This document shows positions 43,215-51,564 of a stretch of 57,376 bases of DNA, one piece after another. Below the pieces are notes generated by a model. It saw only the letters and a list, made by a program, of their open reading frames with translations. It searched no databases and was not told the origin of the DNA. The DNA comes from an uncultured Clostridia bacterium (GTDB lineage: Bacteria > Bacillota > Clostridia > UBA1381), in the NCBI GenBank assembly GCA_934486495.1, contig CAKSPW010000006.1:1-57376 (forward strand), written 5' to 3'. Each line of letters opens with the position of its first letter. Position 1 is the stretch's first letter. The position numbers and the translations under genes were made by a program.

Positions 43215-44577
43215 TGTTTGTGTTCTCCTTGTTCGCAAACGAAACAATCGTCCGCACCAATACTCCGTAAAATCTTATTCCGATAGTAAAAATTATCGAC
43301 AGCAATACAAAATGGCTAAACCAAGTAAATATCGGCAGACTGTATTCCTTAGGTGACGAAACGGACAAATAATTATTATTCTTCTTTATGATAAACTCAT
43401 TATCCGTTCTTACAGCAAGCTCGGAAACATGGTTTAAGCTGCTGTTGATGCTGTCAATCATCTCATCCGCCGTTTTATGCATTTGATCATCTGATTGCGG
43501 AGCAGCAAAAAATCCGTCATATCTTTTTTGCAAATCATCGATTGTCTTTTTAAGATTTGTAGCTTTTTTTCCGTATGAATAAGATGTTTTTGACAAATTG
43601 TCTATACCCGTTTTTGTACGGCTCATGTAAAATTCATTTTCCTCATCAACCGTCGGCACAAACGCAATTCCCGATATTCTCGCATCATATATGCTCAAAG
43701 ATTCGTTCGATATTCTCGACGCGCCGCTTAAATAATCATAATTTCGCATATGGCTGTCGATAAGATGCTTTTTCTTATCGAGAAATTTAACCTTGTCCTT
43801 TGACACATGATTTTGCAAAACGTATGCGTTTAGCTTTTCAATATTAATATCCCGAATATTTACTATTGAAGTAATAAGCTCCGAATACTTGTACCCCGTA
43901 TCGTTTGAGATAAAGTCAGAGCCCTTGCTCTGCTGCTGACCGAGATAGTTTATCATGGAATTTGCCTTATCGGAAAGCATCTGGCACACCTCATCATAGT
44001 CCTTGCCCTCGTATTCATCGTTTTCCGTAAAATCGAGAATTACGTTTTTATCCGAATACGTTTTTGAAAAATAATCCTTGTAGCTTTCAGCAAGCGCCTT
44101 TAAAAATTCGGTCGTATAGTTTTTTCCGAATTTCTTTTTCTGACTGTAATACACTATAAATTCTGCCGGAGTATACGAATACTTTTGTCCGCCCGAAATT
44201 TCGGATATTGTTTTGTCAATCGTTGTTCTCGGCGTGTTTGCGTCAATCGTAATTCTCGGGCGCACATTTTCAACCGTTAGACTTTTATCGCCCGTTTTCT
44301 CTATTGCGGCGGATATTACTTCATCGGATTTTATTTGGTTAATGTCGAATCTTCCCCGCGACGGCGTAAGACCGTACTGCGCACCGTCATAATTAAGAGA
44401 TATTCCCATGCTCCGATAATGAGAACCGACAAGATATGAATATCCTGCTATTGCTGTCGAAATAATTGCAGCCGTTAATATAATGAATATAACCTGTTTT
44501 GCCGATACGGCACATATTTTCTTTAAGTAATCTATAACTCTGTCGAAAAGCTTTTTAATGGGCAATCGTATTGTCAT
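43195..44577 (-). CDS. Wzz-like chain-length/co-polymerase membrane protein (first paralogue)
   Basis: 460 residues; ATG at 44577, overlapping the wzy gene by 23 bp. Membrane segments near residues 25-48 (QVIFIILTAAIISTAIAGYSYLV) and 415-440 (FTWFSHFVLLSIIFTIGIRFYGVLV) enclose a long extracellular region rich in helices and Lys/Asp/Ser. PRITIDANTPRTTIDKTISE and YSYTPAEFIVYYS correspond to segments of the next protein. Expected to set polymer length together with Wzy. No kinase or phosphatase genes accompany the pair. Confidence 0.78.
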   Translation of the reverse strand: MTIRLPIKKLFDRVIDYLKKICAVSAKQVIFIILTAAIISTAIAGYSYLVGSHYRSMGISLNYDGAQYGLTPSRGRFDINQIKSDEVISAAIEKTGDKSLTVENVRPRITIDANTPRTTIDKTISEISGGQKYSYTPAEFIVYYSQKKKFGKNYTTEFLKALAESYKDYFSKTYSDKNVILDFTENDEYEGKDYDEVCQMLSDKANSMINYLGQQQSKGSDFISNDTGYKYSELITSIVNIRDINIEKLNAYVLQNHVSKDKVKFLDKKKHLIDSHMRNYDYLSGASRISNESLSIYDARISGIAFVPTVDEENEFYMSRTKTGIDNLSKTSYSYGKKATNLKKTIDDLQKRYDGFFAAPQSDDQMHKTADEMIDSINSSLNHVSELAVRTDNEFIIKKNNNYLSVSSPKEYSLPIFTWFSHFVLLSIIFTIGIRFYGVLVRTIVSFANKENTNNEFKAD

Positions 44578-45769
44578 TTAGCAGATTTCTCCTTTCTTCA
44601 TCCTTGTCCTCAAACGTCATTGCACACATTATAATTATATTTATATAAGGCTTAAACACATAAAGCGTAAGTGAAAGCGACATTGCCATAACAGCCGCAA
44701 ACGCACACGAATATTCGGGGCTTTTCCGAATTGTTCTGAAAAAGCACCACACGGCAAAAAGTGTATATATTATAAGTCCGATAAGACCCTGGTCGGCAAA
44801 TACCTGAATAAACTGATTATGCGCATATCTTGCACCATAGCCGAGTCCTGCATTTTCAAAGGTCTGAACCGTAGATGTAATACCCTCTCCGATAATGAGT
44901 CTTTGCGGAGTTTCCGTTGTGTACTCAAGCAGATATTTCCAAAGCACAAACCGTCCCGAGCCTTTATCAGCCTCCACACTTTGCACCGAATATCTCTCCT
45001 GCACATCCTGCGGCAAAAGCGGAAAAACAACCTTGACCGTAAACAGTCCGCACATAAGGCTTATTATCAAAAGAGCGATTTTAGCCTTAATGCTTTTTAT
45101 GCCCAAAATCACAAATACGGCAATACCGATAAGTATTCCTATAAGTCCGCCTCTTGAGCCTGTTTTAAGTATTGCATAAAACGTCAAAAGCAAAATAACA
45201 ACATAAACGGGAGTAAGCTTCGATTTATTTAATATACGCTTTAAATATATCATAATCGGCACGATAAAATATCCGCAAAACTGATTCGGGTCCTCGACGT
45301 TACCCAAAATCACCACCGCAACTCTCCCCTGCCCGATTATCTCCTCGGTGCTGAAAAATCCGATATACAGCGATATAATACCGACAACTATCCACGTCTT
45401 TTCCATAAGGTCGCACTCCGTTTTGTTGTAAACACGAATTGACATAAGCACTATTGCGGCGCACGCAAGCACGGTGTCTTTTGTTACGGTAATCGCCGTT
45501 TCCGTTCTCACAAGAAACAGTCCCCAACGCGTAAGCATGGTATAAAGCATATAAAACAGCTGAATTCCGTTAAACCGTATCAGCTTGCACTTGCCGAAAA
45601 AAAGCTTATAAATAAGTATCGCTATTACAGGATAAGTGACAGCCTTCAAAAGAGAGCCTACCGGAGTTTCTACTATTGTACCGGGCAAAAACAAAATATA
45701 TAGGCATACCGCCCAGCAGTCCAAGCTTATTTGACTAAAGTATTGCTTTAATCTCTCTCGCAGTGTCAT
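44555..45769 (-). CDS. O-antigen ligase/polymerase family protein (Wzy-like)
   Basis: 404 residues, about ten to twelve hydrophobic segments, and the extracellular loop with GSGRFVLWKYLLEYTTETPQRLIIGEG followed by RYAHNQFIQVFADQGLIGLIIY, the H-N motif of the WaaL/Wzy family. First gene of the operon, so probably the polymerase that joins repeat units on the outer membrane face. Start ATG at 45769 follows AGGAGG-like GGAGGAGC. The c-di-GMP riboswitch and terminator lie 50-150 bp upstream. Confidence 0.88.
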   Translation of the reverse strand: MTLRERLKQYFSQISLDCWAVCLYILFLPGTIVETPVGSLLKAVTYPVIAILIYKLFFGKCKLIRFNGIQLFYMLYTMLTRWGLFLVRTETAITVTKDTVLACAAIVLMSIRVYNKTECDLMEKTWIVVGIISLYIGFFSTEEIIGQGRVAVVILGNVEDPNQFCGYFIVPIMIYLKRILNKSKLTPVYVVILLLTFYAILKTGSRGGLIGILIGIAVFVILGIKSIKAKIALLIISLMCGLFTVKVVFPLLPQDVQERYSVQSVEADKGSGRFVLWKYLLEYTTETPQRLIIGEGITSTVQTFENAGLGYGARYAHNQFIQVFADQGLIGLIIYTLFAVWCFFRTIRKSPEYSCAFAAVMAMSLSLTLYVFKPYINIIIMCAMTFEDKDEERRNLLNDNTIAH

Positions 45770-45816
45770 AGCTCCTCCTTTTCACAGTCTTTTACATATT
45801 TACCCTCGGTTATTAA

Positions 45817-45847
45817 TAAAAAAAACCGCATTAAAATACAATGCGGT
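45817..45847 (-). terminator. Riboswitch-linked terminator of polysaccharide operon
   Basis: On the minus strand ACCGCATT (complement of 45840-45847) pairs with AATGCGGT (complement of 45825-45832), followed by nine T. The 5' arm overlaps the last part of the riboswitch. Confidence 0.85.
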
Positions 45848-45920
45848 CAGTCAATCATACGGAACACATCCGCTTAGACACTCAACTTTGCGTCCCTGCC
45901 TTTCGACAGGTTTGCCGAAT
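45841..45920 (-). promoter_or_regulatory. c-di-GMP-I (GEMM) riboswitch of polysaccharide operon
   Basis: Minus-strand conserved blocks: CGGCAAACC, CGAAAGGC, GGGACGCAAAG, GTGTCTAAGCGG, ATGATTGACTGACCGC. The 3' arm of P1 (CCGCAT) can pair with ATTCGG at the 5' end or serve as the 5' arm of the terminator, so ligand binding should prevent termination: an ON switch. The leader spans about 250 nt before the first gene. Confidence 0.93.
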
Positions 45921-46013
45921 AAAACAATATATTGATATAAGCAGCCTCAAACAGCCCGGTAATCTTACATTGCAGATAACTGTTTTAATCGAAATAAGCA
46001 CATTAAAACCGCA

Positions 46014-46041
46014 ATGATATACTATACTGAAAGTATATCAT
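46014..46041. promoter_or_regulatory. 10-bp inverted repeat over the -10 box (candidate operator)
   Basis: ATGATATACT (46014-46023) and AGTATATCAT (46032-46041) are perfect inverted copies with an 8-bp spacer, covering the -10 box and start site of the polysaccharide promoter. Could bind a dimeric regulator. Confidence 0.5.
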
Positions 46042-46060
46042 TATTACATGATTTTGTCAA
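46032..46060 (-). promoter_or_regulatory. Sigma-A promoter of the polysaccharide operon
   Basis: Minus-strand TTGACA (complement of 46055-46060), 17-bp spacer, TATACT (complement of 46032-46037). Confidence 0.87.
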
Positions 46061-46190
46061 GTTTTTTTTCGATTTTTATTACCTTATAAATAATTTAAAA
46101 CAATTTTTTAAGTACGAAAGCAAATAAAATACTCTGTATCGACTATATTTTAGATGTTTTGCACAAAAAAATAAAAACTTAATCTTTTAC

Positions 46191-46219
46191 TTGACAAATG
46201 TTAATTTATATGCTATAAT
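46191..46219 (+). promoter_or_regulatory. Consensus sigma-A promoter of infC operon
   Basis: TTGACA at 46191-46196, 17-bp spacer, TATAAT at 46214-46219. Confidence 0.9.
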
Positions 46220-46225
46220 ATTTAG

Positions 46226-46333
46226 CGTAGAAACAAGCAGAGCGTCCGCTCTCACCGTACGACGAAGGTTTTGCGGTCAAAACAAGATTTATATTTATTT
46301 TGTTTTTTGCGGACGTGTTGCGTCCGTTTTTTT
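46226..46333 (+). promoter_or_regulatory. infC-rpmI-rplT leader with attenuator (L20-type)
   Basis: The terminator CGGACG / CGTCCG (46310-46315 with 46321-46326) is followed by TTTTTTT. An upstream GCGTCCGC (46242-46249) can pair with GCGGACGT at 46309-46316, giving a competing antiterminator. In Bacillus the same operon is controlled by L20 binding its leader; I infer the same logic here. Confidence 0.75.
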
Positions 46334-46367
46334 GTGCTTAGATTAATTATGACAGGAGGGAATTGTT

Positions 46368-46877
46368 ATAAGTAAGGATTTACAAATCAATGAGGAAATT
46401 CGTGAAAAAGAAATCAGAGTGGTTGACGCAAACGGTAATCAGCTCGGTGTTATGGATTCAAGAGCGGCAATTTCGCTCGCCGATGAAAAAGGCTTAGACC
46501 TTGTTATGATTGCTCCGCAGGCAAAGCCGCCGGTATGCAAAATCATGGATTACGGCAAGTACAAGTTCGAGCTTGCGAAAAAGGAAAAGGAAAGCAGAAA
46601 AAATCAAAGAGTTATCAACATCAAAGAGGTTCAGCTTTCTCCGTCGATAGACACAAATGATTTTAATACGAAATGTAATCACGCCATCCGTTTTCTCAAA
46701 AGCGGCGATAAGGTTAAGGTTACTGTTCGTTTTCGCGGACGTGAGGTTACTCATTCCGAAATCGGTGAGACGCTTCTTAAGCGATTTGCCGAGCAAGCTA
46801 AGGATTACGGCACTATTGACCGCACACCGAAGCTTGAGGGCAGAAATATGACAATGTTCCTTATGCCTAACGCATAA
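46368..46877 (+). CDS. infC: Translation initiation factor IF-3
   Basis: 169 residues from a rare ATA start at 46368-46370. GGAGGG lies 7 bases before it, and the product begins ISKDLQINEEIREKEIRVVDANG, aligning with the Bacillus IF-3 start (ISKD at an ATT codon). The next ATG or GTG in frame would remove conserved N-terminal residues. N-domain (LVMIAPQAKPPVCKIMDYGKYKFE) and C-domain (IKEVQLSPSIDTNDF, VTVRFRGREVTHSE) are both complete. IF-3 rejects non-canonical start codons, so an ATA start gives self-repression. First gene of infC-rpmI-rplT. Confidence 0.93.
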   Translation: MSKDLQINEEIREKEIRVVDANGNQLGVMDSRAAISLADEKGLDLVMIAPQAKPPVCKIMDYGKYKFELAKKEKESRKNQRVINIKEVQLSPSIDTNDFNTKCNHAIRFLKSGDKVKVTVRFRGREVTHSEIGETLLKRFAEQAKDYGTIDRTPKLEGRNMTMFLMPNA

Positions 46878-46943
46878 GCGCAGACGGATATTTTGTTTGG
46901 GCAAACTTGCCCGTGTTAATTATAATTAAAGGAGTGGAATACT

Positions 46944-47141
46944 ATGCCGAAAATAAAGACACATAGAAGTTCAGCTAAAAGATTTGGTATTACAAAAAAT
47001 GGTAAGATTAAGATGAACAAGTCTTTCAGAAGACACATCTTGACAAAGAAATCAACAAAGAGAAAGAGACATCTCAGAAAGCAGGCTTATTTGTCAAAGG
47101 CAAATGCAGCTGTTATCAAGAAGCTCATACCTTACAAATAA
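46944..47141 (+). CDS. rpmI: 50S ribosomal protein L35
   Basis: 65 residues, very basic: MPKIKTHRSSAKRFGITKNGKIK at the N-terminus and RHILTKKSTKRKRHLRKQ in the middle are diagnostic for L35. RBS AAAGGAGTGG precedes the ATG. Lies between infC and rplT, the conserved order. Confidence 0.97.
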   Translation: MPKIKTHRSSAKRFGITKNGKIKMNKSFRRHILTKKSTKRKRHLRKQAYLSKANAAVIKKLIPYK

Positions 47142-47201
47142 TTTGTAAACATAATTTTTTAGCGCTTTGTGCGCGCATATTTGAAAGAGAGGTTAATTCA
47201 C

Positions 47202-47555
47202 ATGGCAAGAGTTAAAGGTGCTTTAAATACACGCAAAAAACATAAAAAGGTTTTAAAGCTTGCAAAGGGTTTCAGAGGTGCTGAAAGCAAGCAGTACAGA
47301 ACAGCCAATCAGGCAGTTATGCGTTCATTGCAGAATGCATATATCGGAAGAAAGCGCAGAAAACGTGATTTCAGAAGACTTTGGATTGCACGTATAAGCG
47401 CAGCTGCAAAGCTTAACGGAATGAACTATTCAACATTCATGAACGGACTTAAGAAGTCGGGAATTGAAATGAACAGAAAAATGCTTTCCGAGATTGCTAT
47501 TGCTGACCCGGCAGCTTTCGCTGAGCTCGTTAAAAAGGCTCAGGCTGCGAAATAA
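47202..47555 (+). CDS. rplT: 50S ribosomal protein L20
   Basis: 117 residues from the ATG at 47202, which follows GAGAGG; the longer frame from 47169 adds residues no L20 has. MARVKGALNTRKKHKKVLKLAKGFRG, the SKQYRTANQAVMRSLQNAYIGRKRRKRDFRRLWI block and GLKKSGIEMNRKMLSEIAI are diagnostic. L20 binds 23S rRNA during assembly and, in Bacillus, represses this operon through the leader. Confidence 0.97.
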   Translation: MARVKGALNTRKKHKKVLKLAKGFRGAESKQYRTANQAVMRSLQNAYIGRKRRKRDFRRLWIARISAAAKLNGMNYSTFMNGLKKSGIEMNRKMLSEIAIADPAAFAELVKKAQAAK

Positions 47556-47574
47556 TCAATAAAGCTTTTAATTA

Positions 47575-47603
47575 CCACGCACTCATTTATTTGGGCTGCG
47601 TGG
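47575..47603 (+). terminator. Weak hairpin after rplT
   Basis: CCACGCA (47575-47581) pairs with TGCGTGG (47597-47603) around a 15-nt loop; no clear T-run follows, so termination is doubtful and read-through into the next gene is possible. Confidence 0.3.
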
Positions 47604-47642
47604 AATTTGCTATATGGAGCTTTTTATCGGAGGATATGACAA

Positions 47643-48401
47643 ATGAGTATATTTTTGATATTGGCATTTTTGTTTTTTATAGGCTCAATGTTCGGCTGGT
47701 GCCTGGAGCTTGTTTTCAGAAAATTCTTCTCATCGGCAAATCCAAACCATAAATGGATAAATCCCGGCTTTCTTGTCGGGCCGTACGTTCCGCTTTACGG
47801 CTTCGGACTATGCATTCTGTATCTGATTGCCGAGGCGGAAAAATTCAGATTTATCGGAAACACCGCCGCCGACAAAGCGCTTTTGTTTATCGTTATGGCA
47901 ATATGCATGACTGTAATAGAATACATAGCCGGTATTTTACTTTTAAAAATATTCAATGTTCGTCTTTGGGATTACAGCAAAGAATGGGCAAACTTAAACG
48001 GCCTCATATGCCCGAAATTCTCGTTCTTCTGGGCACTTCTCGGTGCATTTTATTACTTTGCAATTCATTCGCATATTTTAAATGCACTTAACTGGCTGTC
48101 GCAAAACCTTGTTTTTTCATTTGTTATAGGTATGTTTTACGGGATATTCATAATCGACTTCTCCTACTCCACAAACCTTGCCGTCAAGATTAAAAGCTTT
48201 GCAAAGGATAACGATATTATCGTCAAATACGAGCAGTTTAAGTCGGATATACAGCGTTTTCACGAGAAAAACGCTCTTAAAACACACTTCCTGCTGTCAA
48301 TGCATTCAAGTCGCTCACTGAAGGAGAATTTACAGCATTACTATAATCATGCACTTGAAAGACAGCAATTGGAGCGTGCGTTCAGACACAGAAAAAAATA
48401 G
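47643..48401 (+). CDS. Putative ABC transporter permease, CmpB/DUF1113 family membrane protein
   Basis: 252 residues with about five or six membrane segments in the first 180 residues. Signature stretches of the family: FIGSMFGWCLELVFRKF at the N-terminus, NPGFLVGPYVPLYGFG near residue 40, and EYIAGILLLKIFNVRLWDYS with NLNGLICPKFSFFWALLG in the middle. The last ~70 residues are cytoplasmic, charged and helical. Family members are called permeases by weak similarity; their real role is not established. RBS CGGAGG precedes the ATG. The next gene begins 16 bp downstream, so it is co-transcribed. Confidence 0.85.
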   Translation: MSIFLILAFLFFIGSMFGWCLELVFRKFFSSANPNHKWINPGFLVGPYVPLYGFGLCILYLIAEAEKFRFIGNTAADKALLFIVMAICMTVIEYIAGILLLKIFNVRLWDYSKEWANLNGLICPKFSFFWALLGAFYYFAIHSHILNALNWLSQNLVFSFVIGMFYGIFIIDFSYSTNLAVKIKSFAKDNDIIVKYEQFKSDIQRFHEKNALKTHFLLSMHSSRSLKENLQHYYNHALERQQLERAFRHRKK

Positions 48402-48416
48402 AAAGGAAAATCAAAT

Positions 48417-49007
48417 ATGACCGTTAAAGAAAAGTTTACAGAAATATATAAATCAAACATTCATCGCAGCGGTGCCGATAAGCTTCTTGAATATCTCGAA
48501 TCCTCATCAAGCGATTTTTTCACCGCACCTGCAAGCGCAAGATATCACGGTGCATACAGCGGCGGACTTGCGGAGCACAGTATAAATGTTTACGAATGCC
48601 TTGTTGATTATATGAACAGAAGCCGTGTAAAAGAGCTTTACGGTCTTAAGGCAAGCGATGAATCAATTGCCATATGCGCTCTTTTGCATGACCTTTGCAA
48701 AATAAACTGCTACAAGCCGGGATTCAGAAACGTAAAGGACGACAACGGCGTATGGAACAAGGTTCCGACATTTGAGTTCAACGACACCCTCCCCTACGGT
48801 CACGGCGAAAAATCGGTTTACATAATTACAGGGTTTATGCGCTTGTCGCGTGATGAGGCGTTTGCTATAAGATACCATATGGGTTTTTCGGGATGCGAGG
48901 ACGCAAGAAACGTAGGAAACGCATTTGAGATGTTCCCTCTCGCATTCGCACTTTCAACTGCCGATATGGAAGCAACATATTTTCTCGAGGGTAAAAAAGA
49001 CTCGTAA
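48417..49007 (+). CDS. HD-domain hydrolase
   Basis: 196 residues. The HD superfamily metal set is visible: His44 (YHGAY), His54 (LAEHSINVY), His91-Asp92 in LLHDLCKI, a His in YGHGEKSVY, a His in RYHMGFSG, and an Asp in LSTADMEAT. Such enzymes are metal-dependent phosphohydrolases acting on nucleotides or nucleic acid ends; the G-GLAEHS layout is like the catalytic half of YhaM-type 3'-5' exoribonucleases and related cytoplasmic proteins. There is no OB domain and no output domain. Placed between the CmpB-like gene and metH, 18 bp before metH. Substrate unknown. Confidence 0.85.
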   Translation: MTVKEKFTEIYKSNIHRSGADKLLEYLESSSSDFFTAPASARYHGAYSGGLAEHSINVYECLVDYMNRSRVKELYGLKASDESIAICALLHDLCKINCYKPGFRNVKDDNGVWNKVPTFEFNDTLPYGHGEKSVYIITGFMRLSRDEAFAIRYHMGFSGCEDARNVGNAFEMFPLAFALSTADMEATYFLEGKKDS

Positions 49008-49024
49008 ACAAGGAGGACGACATC

Positions 49025-51403
49025 ATGAACAACTTTACTCAGCTATTGGGCAAAAAAATGCTGTTTGCGGACGGTGCAATGGGTACGATGCTGCAAAGTG
49101 CAGGACTTCCGGAGGGACATTTGCCGGATTTATGGGTGCTTGAAGAACCGGAAAAATTAAAAGCTGTTCACAAATCATATATAGACGCCGGATGTAATAT
49201 AATAACAACAAATACCTTCGGCACAAACCCGATAAAGCTTTCGGGCACAGGCATATCAGCCGCCGAAATAGCAAAAAAAGCGGTTGAGCTAGTAAAGGAG
49301 GAAATTAAGCTTTCAAGCCGTGACGACTGCTTTGCGGCGCTTGACATAGGGCCTACGGGTAAGCTTTTGGCTCCTCTTGGCGACCTGAGCTTTGAAGATG
49401 CCGTATCAAGCTTTTCCGAAACAATAAAAGCAGGTGCAAAGGCAGGCGCAGACCTTGTTTTAATAGAAACAATGAGCGATACATATGAGCTTAAGGCGGC
49501 AATTATTGCGGCTAAGGAAAGCTGTAATCTCCCTATCGTATGCACAATGGTATTCGGCGAGGACGGAAAGCTTTTAACGGGCGCAAACATAGAAACGGCT
49601 GTGTCAATCGCACAATCGCTCGGTGCCGCTGCGATAGGAATGAACTGCGGTCTCGGACCGAAATCAATGCTTTCGCTCGTAAAAAAAATGAGCGATGTAT
49701 CATCTGTTCCGCTTATAATAAGTCCTAACGCAGGCCTTCCGAAATCGGATAACGGAAGAACATATTACGATGTATCTCCCGATGATTTTGCATGCGAAAT
49801 GACTAAAATTGCACCGTATGCTTCAATTCTCGGCGGATGCTGCGGAACAACTCCGTCGCATATATCGGAAATGATCAGAGCCTGCCGAAGCGTTGCGCCG
49901 AAAAAACCGAAAGAGATTGACACTCTTACCGTCTGCTCATATTCAGAGTGCGTAACGATTGACGAAAAGCCTGTTATTATAGGCGAGAGAATAAATCCGA
50001 CAGGCAAGAAACGCTTTAAACAGGCACTTGCCGAAAATGATTTCGACTATATTTTAAGAGAAGGTCTTGTTCAGGAGGAAAACGGCGCGCATATACTTGA
50101 TGTAAACGTCGGTCTGCCTGAAATAAACGAATGCGAAATGCTGACAAACGCCGTTTCGGCGCTTCAAAGAGTTACAAGACTTCCTCTCCAGATAGATACA
50201 TCGGATATTGACGCCATGCAATCGGCAATGAGAATTTACAACGGAAAACCGCTTATAAACTCCGTAAACGGAAAAAAAGATAATTTGGAAAGCGTTCTCC
50301 CTCTTGTTAAGAAATACGGCGGTGCGGTTGTCGGACTTGCGCTCGACGAGGACGGAATACCCGAAACTGCCGAAAAAAGATTTGAGGTTGCCGAAAGAAT
50401 AGTAAATACCGCACTGTCCTACGGAATACCTCGCCGTGATATAATAATCGATGCACTCACGCTCCCGGTAAGCGCAGACCCGTCAGCAGCGCAAATAACT
50501 CTTGCGGCAATGAAAATGATTAAAGAAAAACTTCATGTCAAGACAGTTCTCGGCGTTTCAAATATATCGTTCGGATTACCTCAGAGAGTAAACATAAATT
50601 CGGCATTTTTCACGCTTGCACTTGAAAACGGGCTCAGCGCAGGCATTGTAAATCCCTGCTCACGTGAGATGATGAACGCATATTACTCCTTCTGTGCGCT
50701 CAGAGGCATGGATTTAAATTGCGAAAACTACATAAATCACTGTTCGGCAGAGCCAGAAGCGAAAGCAGTAAAAAAAGATGACGAAATGACTCTTTGCGGT
50801 GCGGTAATCAAGGGATTGTCGGAGCAAGCCGGAAAAATTGCGTATAATCTCGGAAAAACGGGAAATCCTATTGATATAATAAACTCGGAGCTTGTGCCCG
50901 CACTCGACACAGTCGGTGACGGATTTGAAAAAGGAACCGTATATCTTCCCCAGCTTTTAATGAGCGCAGAAGCGGCAAAGGCGGCTTTTGATTCTCTTAA
51001 GACGTTTATGACGGGTTGTGACGGTGAAAAAAGCGGTACGGTTATAGTTGCAACCGTTCACGGTGATATTCACGACATAGGCAAAAACATTGTAAAGGTT
51101 TTGCTCGAAAACTACCGTTTCAACGTTATTGACCTTGGAAAAGATGTTCCTGCCGAGGATATAGTAAGGGCGGCAAAGGAAAACAATGTGCGCCTTGTAG
51201 GACTGAGTGCGCTTATGACTACAACCGTCCCGGCGATGGCAGAAACAATAAAGCTATTAAATGAACACTGTCCGAAAACAAAAACAGTTGTCGGAGGTGC
51301 TGTTCTGACAAAAGATTATGCTGATATGATCGGCGCAGACCACTACGCAAAAGATGCAATGGAAACGGTCAGATATGCGCAGGAAATATTTAAAAGCAAG
51401 TGA
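49025..51403 (+). CDS. metH: Cobalamin-dependent methionine synthase, short form
   Basis: 792 residues. Homocysteine domain (~1-295) with FADGAMGTML and the zinc cysteines in MNCGLG and GGCCGTTPSHI; pterin-binding methyltransferase domain (~315-560) beginning VIIGERINPTGKKRFKQAL; cap domain (~585-660); and the B12 domain with the cobalt-ligand motif GDIHDIGKNIV near residue 680 and GGAVLTKDY at the end. It transfers methyl from methyltetrahydrofolate to homocysteine. The ~330-residue C-terminal reactivation domain of E. coli MetH is absent, as usual in Clostridia, so reactivation must rely on another protein. Ended by a strong terminator. Confidence 0.95.
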   Translation: MNNFTQLLGKKMLFADGAMGTMLQSAGLPEGHLPDLWVLEEPEKLKAVHKSYIDAGCNIITTNTFGTNPIKLSGTGISAAEIAKKAVELVKEEIKLSSRDDCFAALDIGPTGKLLAPLGDLSFEDAVSSFSETIKAGAKAGADLVLIETMSDTYELKAAIIAAKESCNLPIVCTMVFGEDGKLLTGANIETAVSIAQSLGAAAIGMNCGLGPKSMLSLVKKMSDVSSVPLIISPNAGLPKSDNGRTYYDVSPDDFACEMTKIAPYASILGGCCGTTPSHISEMIRACRSVAPKKPKEIDTLTVCSYSECVTIDEKPVIIGERINPTGKKRFKQALAENDFDYILREGLVQEENGAHILDVNVGLPEINECEMLTNAVSALQRVTRLPLQIDTSDIDAMQSAMRIYNGKPLINSVNGKKDNLESVLPLVKKYGGAVVGLALDEDGIPETAEKRFEVAERIVNTALSYGIPRRDIIIDALTLPVSADPSAAQITLAAMKMIKEKLHVKTVLGVSNISFGLPQRVNINSAFFTLALENGLSAGIVNPCSREMMNAYYSFCALRGMDLNCENYINHCSAEPEAKAVKKDDEMTLCGAVIKGLSEQAGKIAYNLGKTGNPIDIINSELVPALDTVGDGFEKGTVYLPQLLMSAEAAKAAFDSLKTFMTGCDGEKSGTVIVATVHGDIHDIGKNIVKVLLENYRFNVIDLGKDVPAEDIVRAAKENNVRLVGLSALMTTTVPAMAETIKLLNEHCPKTKTVVGGAVLTKDYADMIGADHYAKDAMETVRYAQEIFKSK

Positions 51404-51419
51404 TGGTTTAAAACTGTGG

Positions 51420-51456
51420 ACTGACCGAATTTAAACATTCGGTCAGTCTTTTTTTG
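51420..51456 (+). terminator. Intrinsic terminator after metH
   Basis: ACTGACCGAAT (51420-51430) pairs with ATTCGGTCAGT (51437-51447), followed by CTTTTTTTG. Confidence 0.9.
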
Positions 51457-51535
51457 TACAAATTCATGAAAATCTCTTTTATACTATACGTTTACGGCTA
51501 TTTTAATATTTTTTCGTTTCTTTCAAAAAATTCAC

Positions 51536-51564
51536 TTGATTTTATTTAAAAAATGATGTAAAAT
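51536..51564 (+). promoter_or_regulatory. Sigma-A promoter of glmS
   Basis: TTGATT at 51536-51541, 17-bp spacer, TAAAAT at 51559-51564. The leader is only about 65 nt, too short for a glmS ribozyme. Confidence 0.65.
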
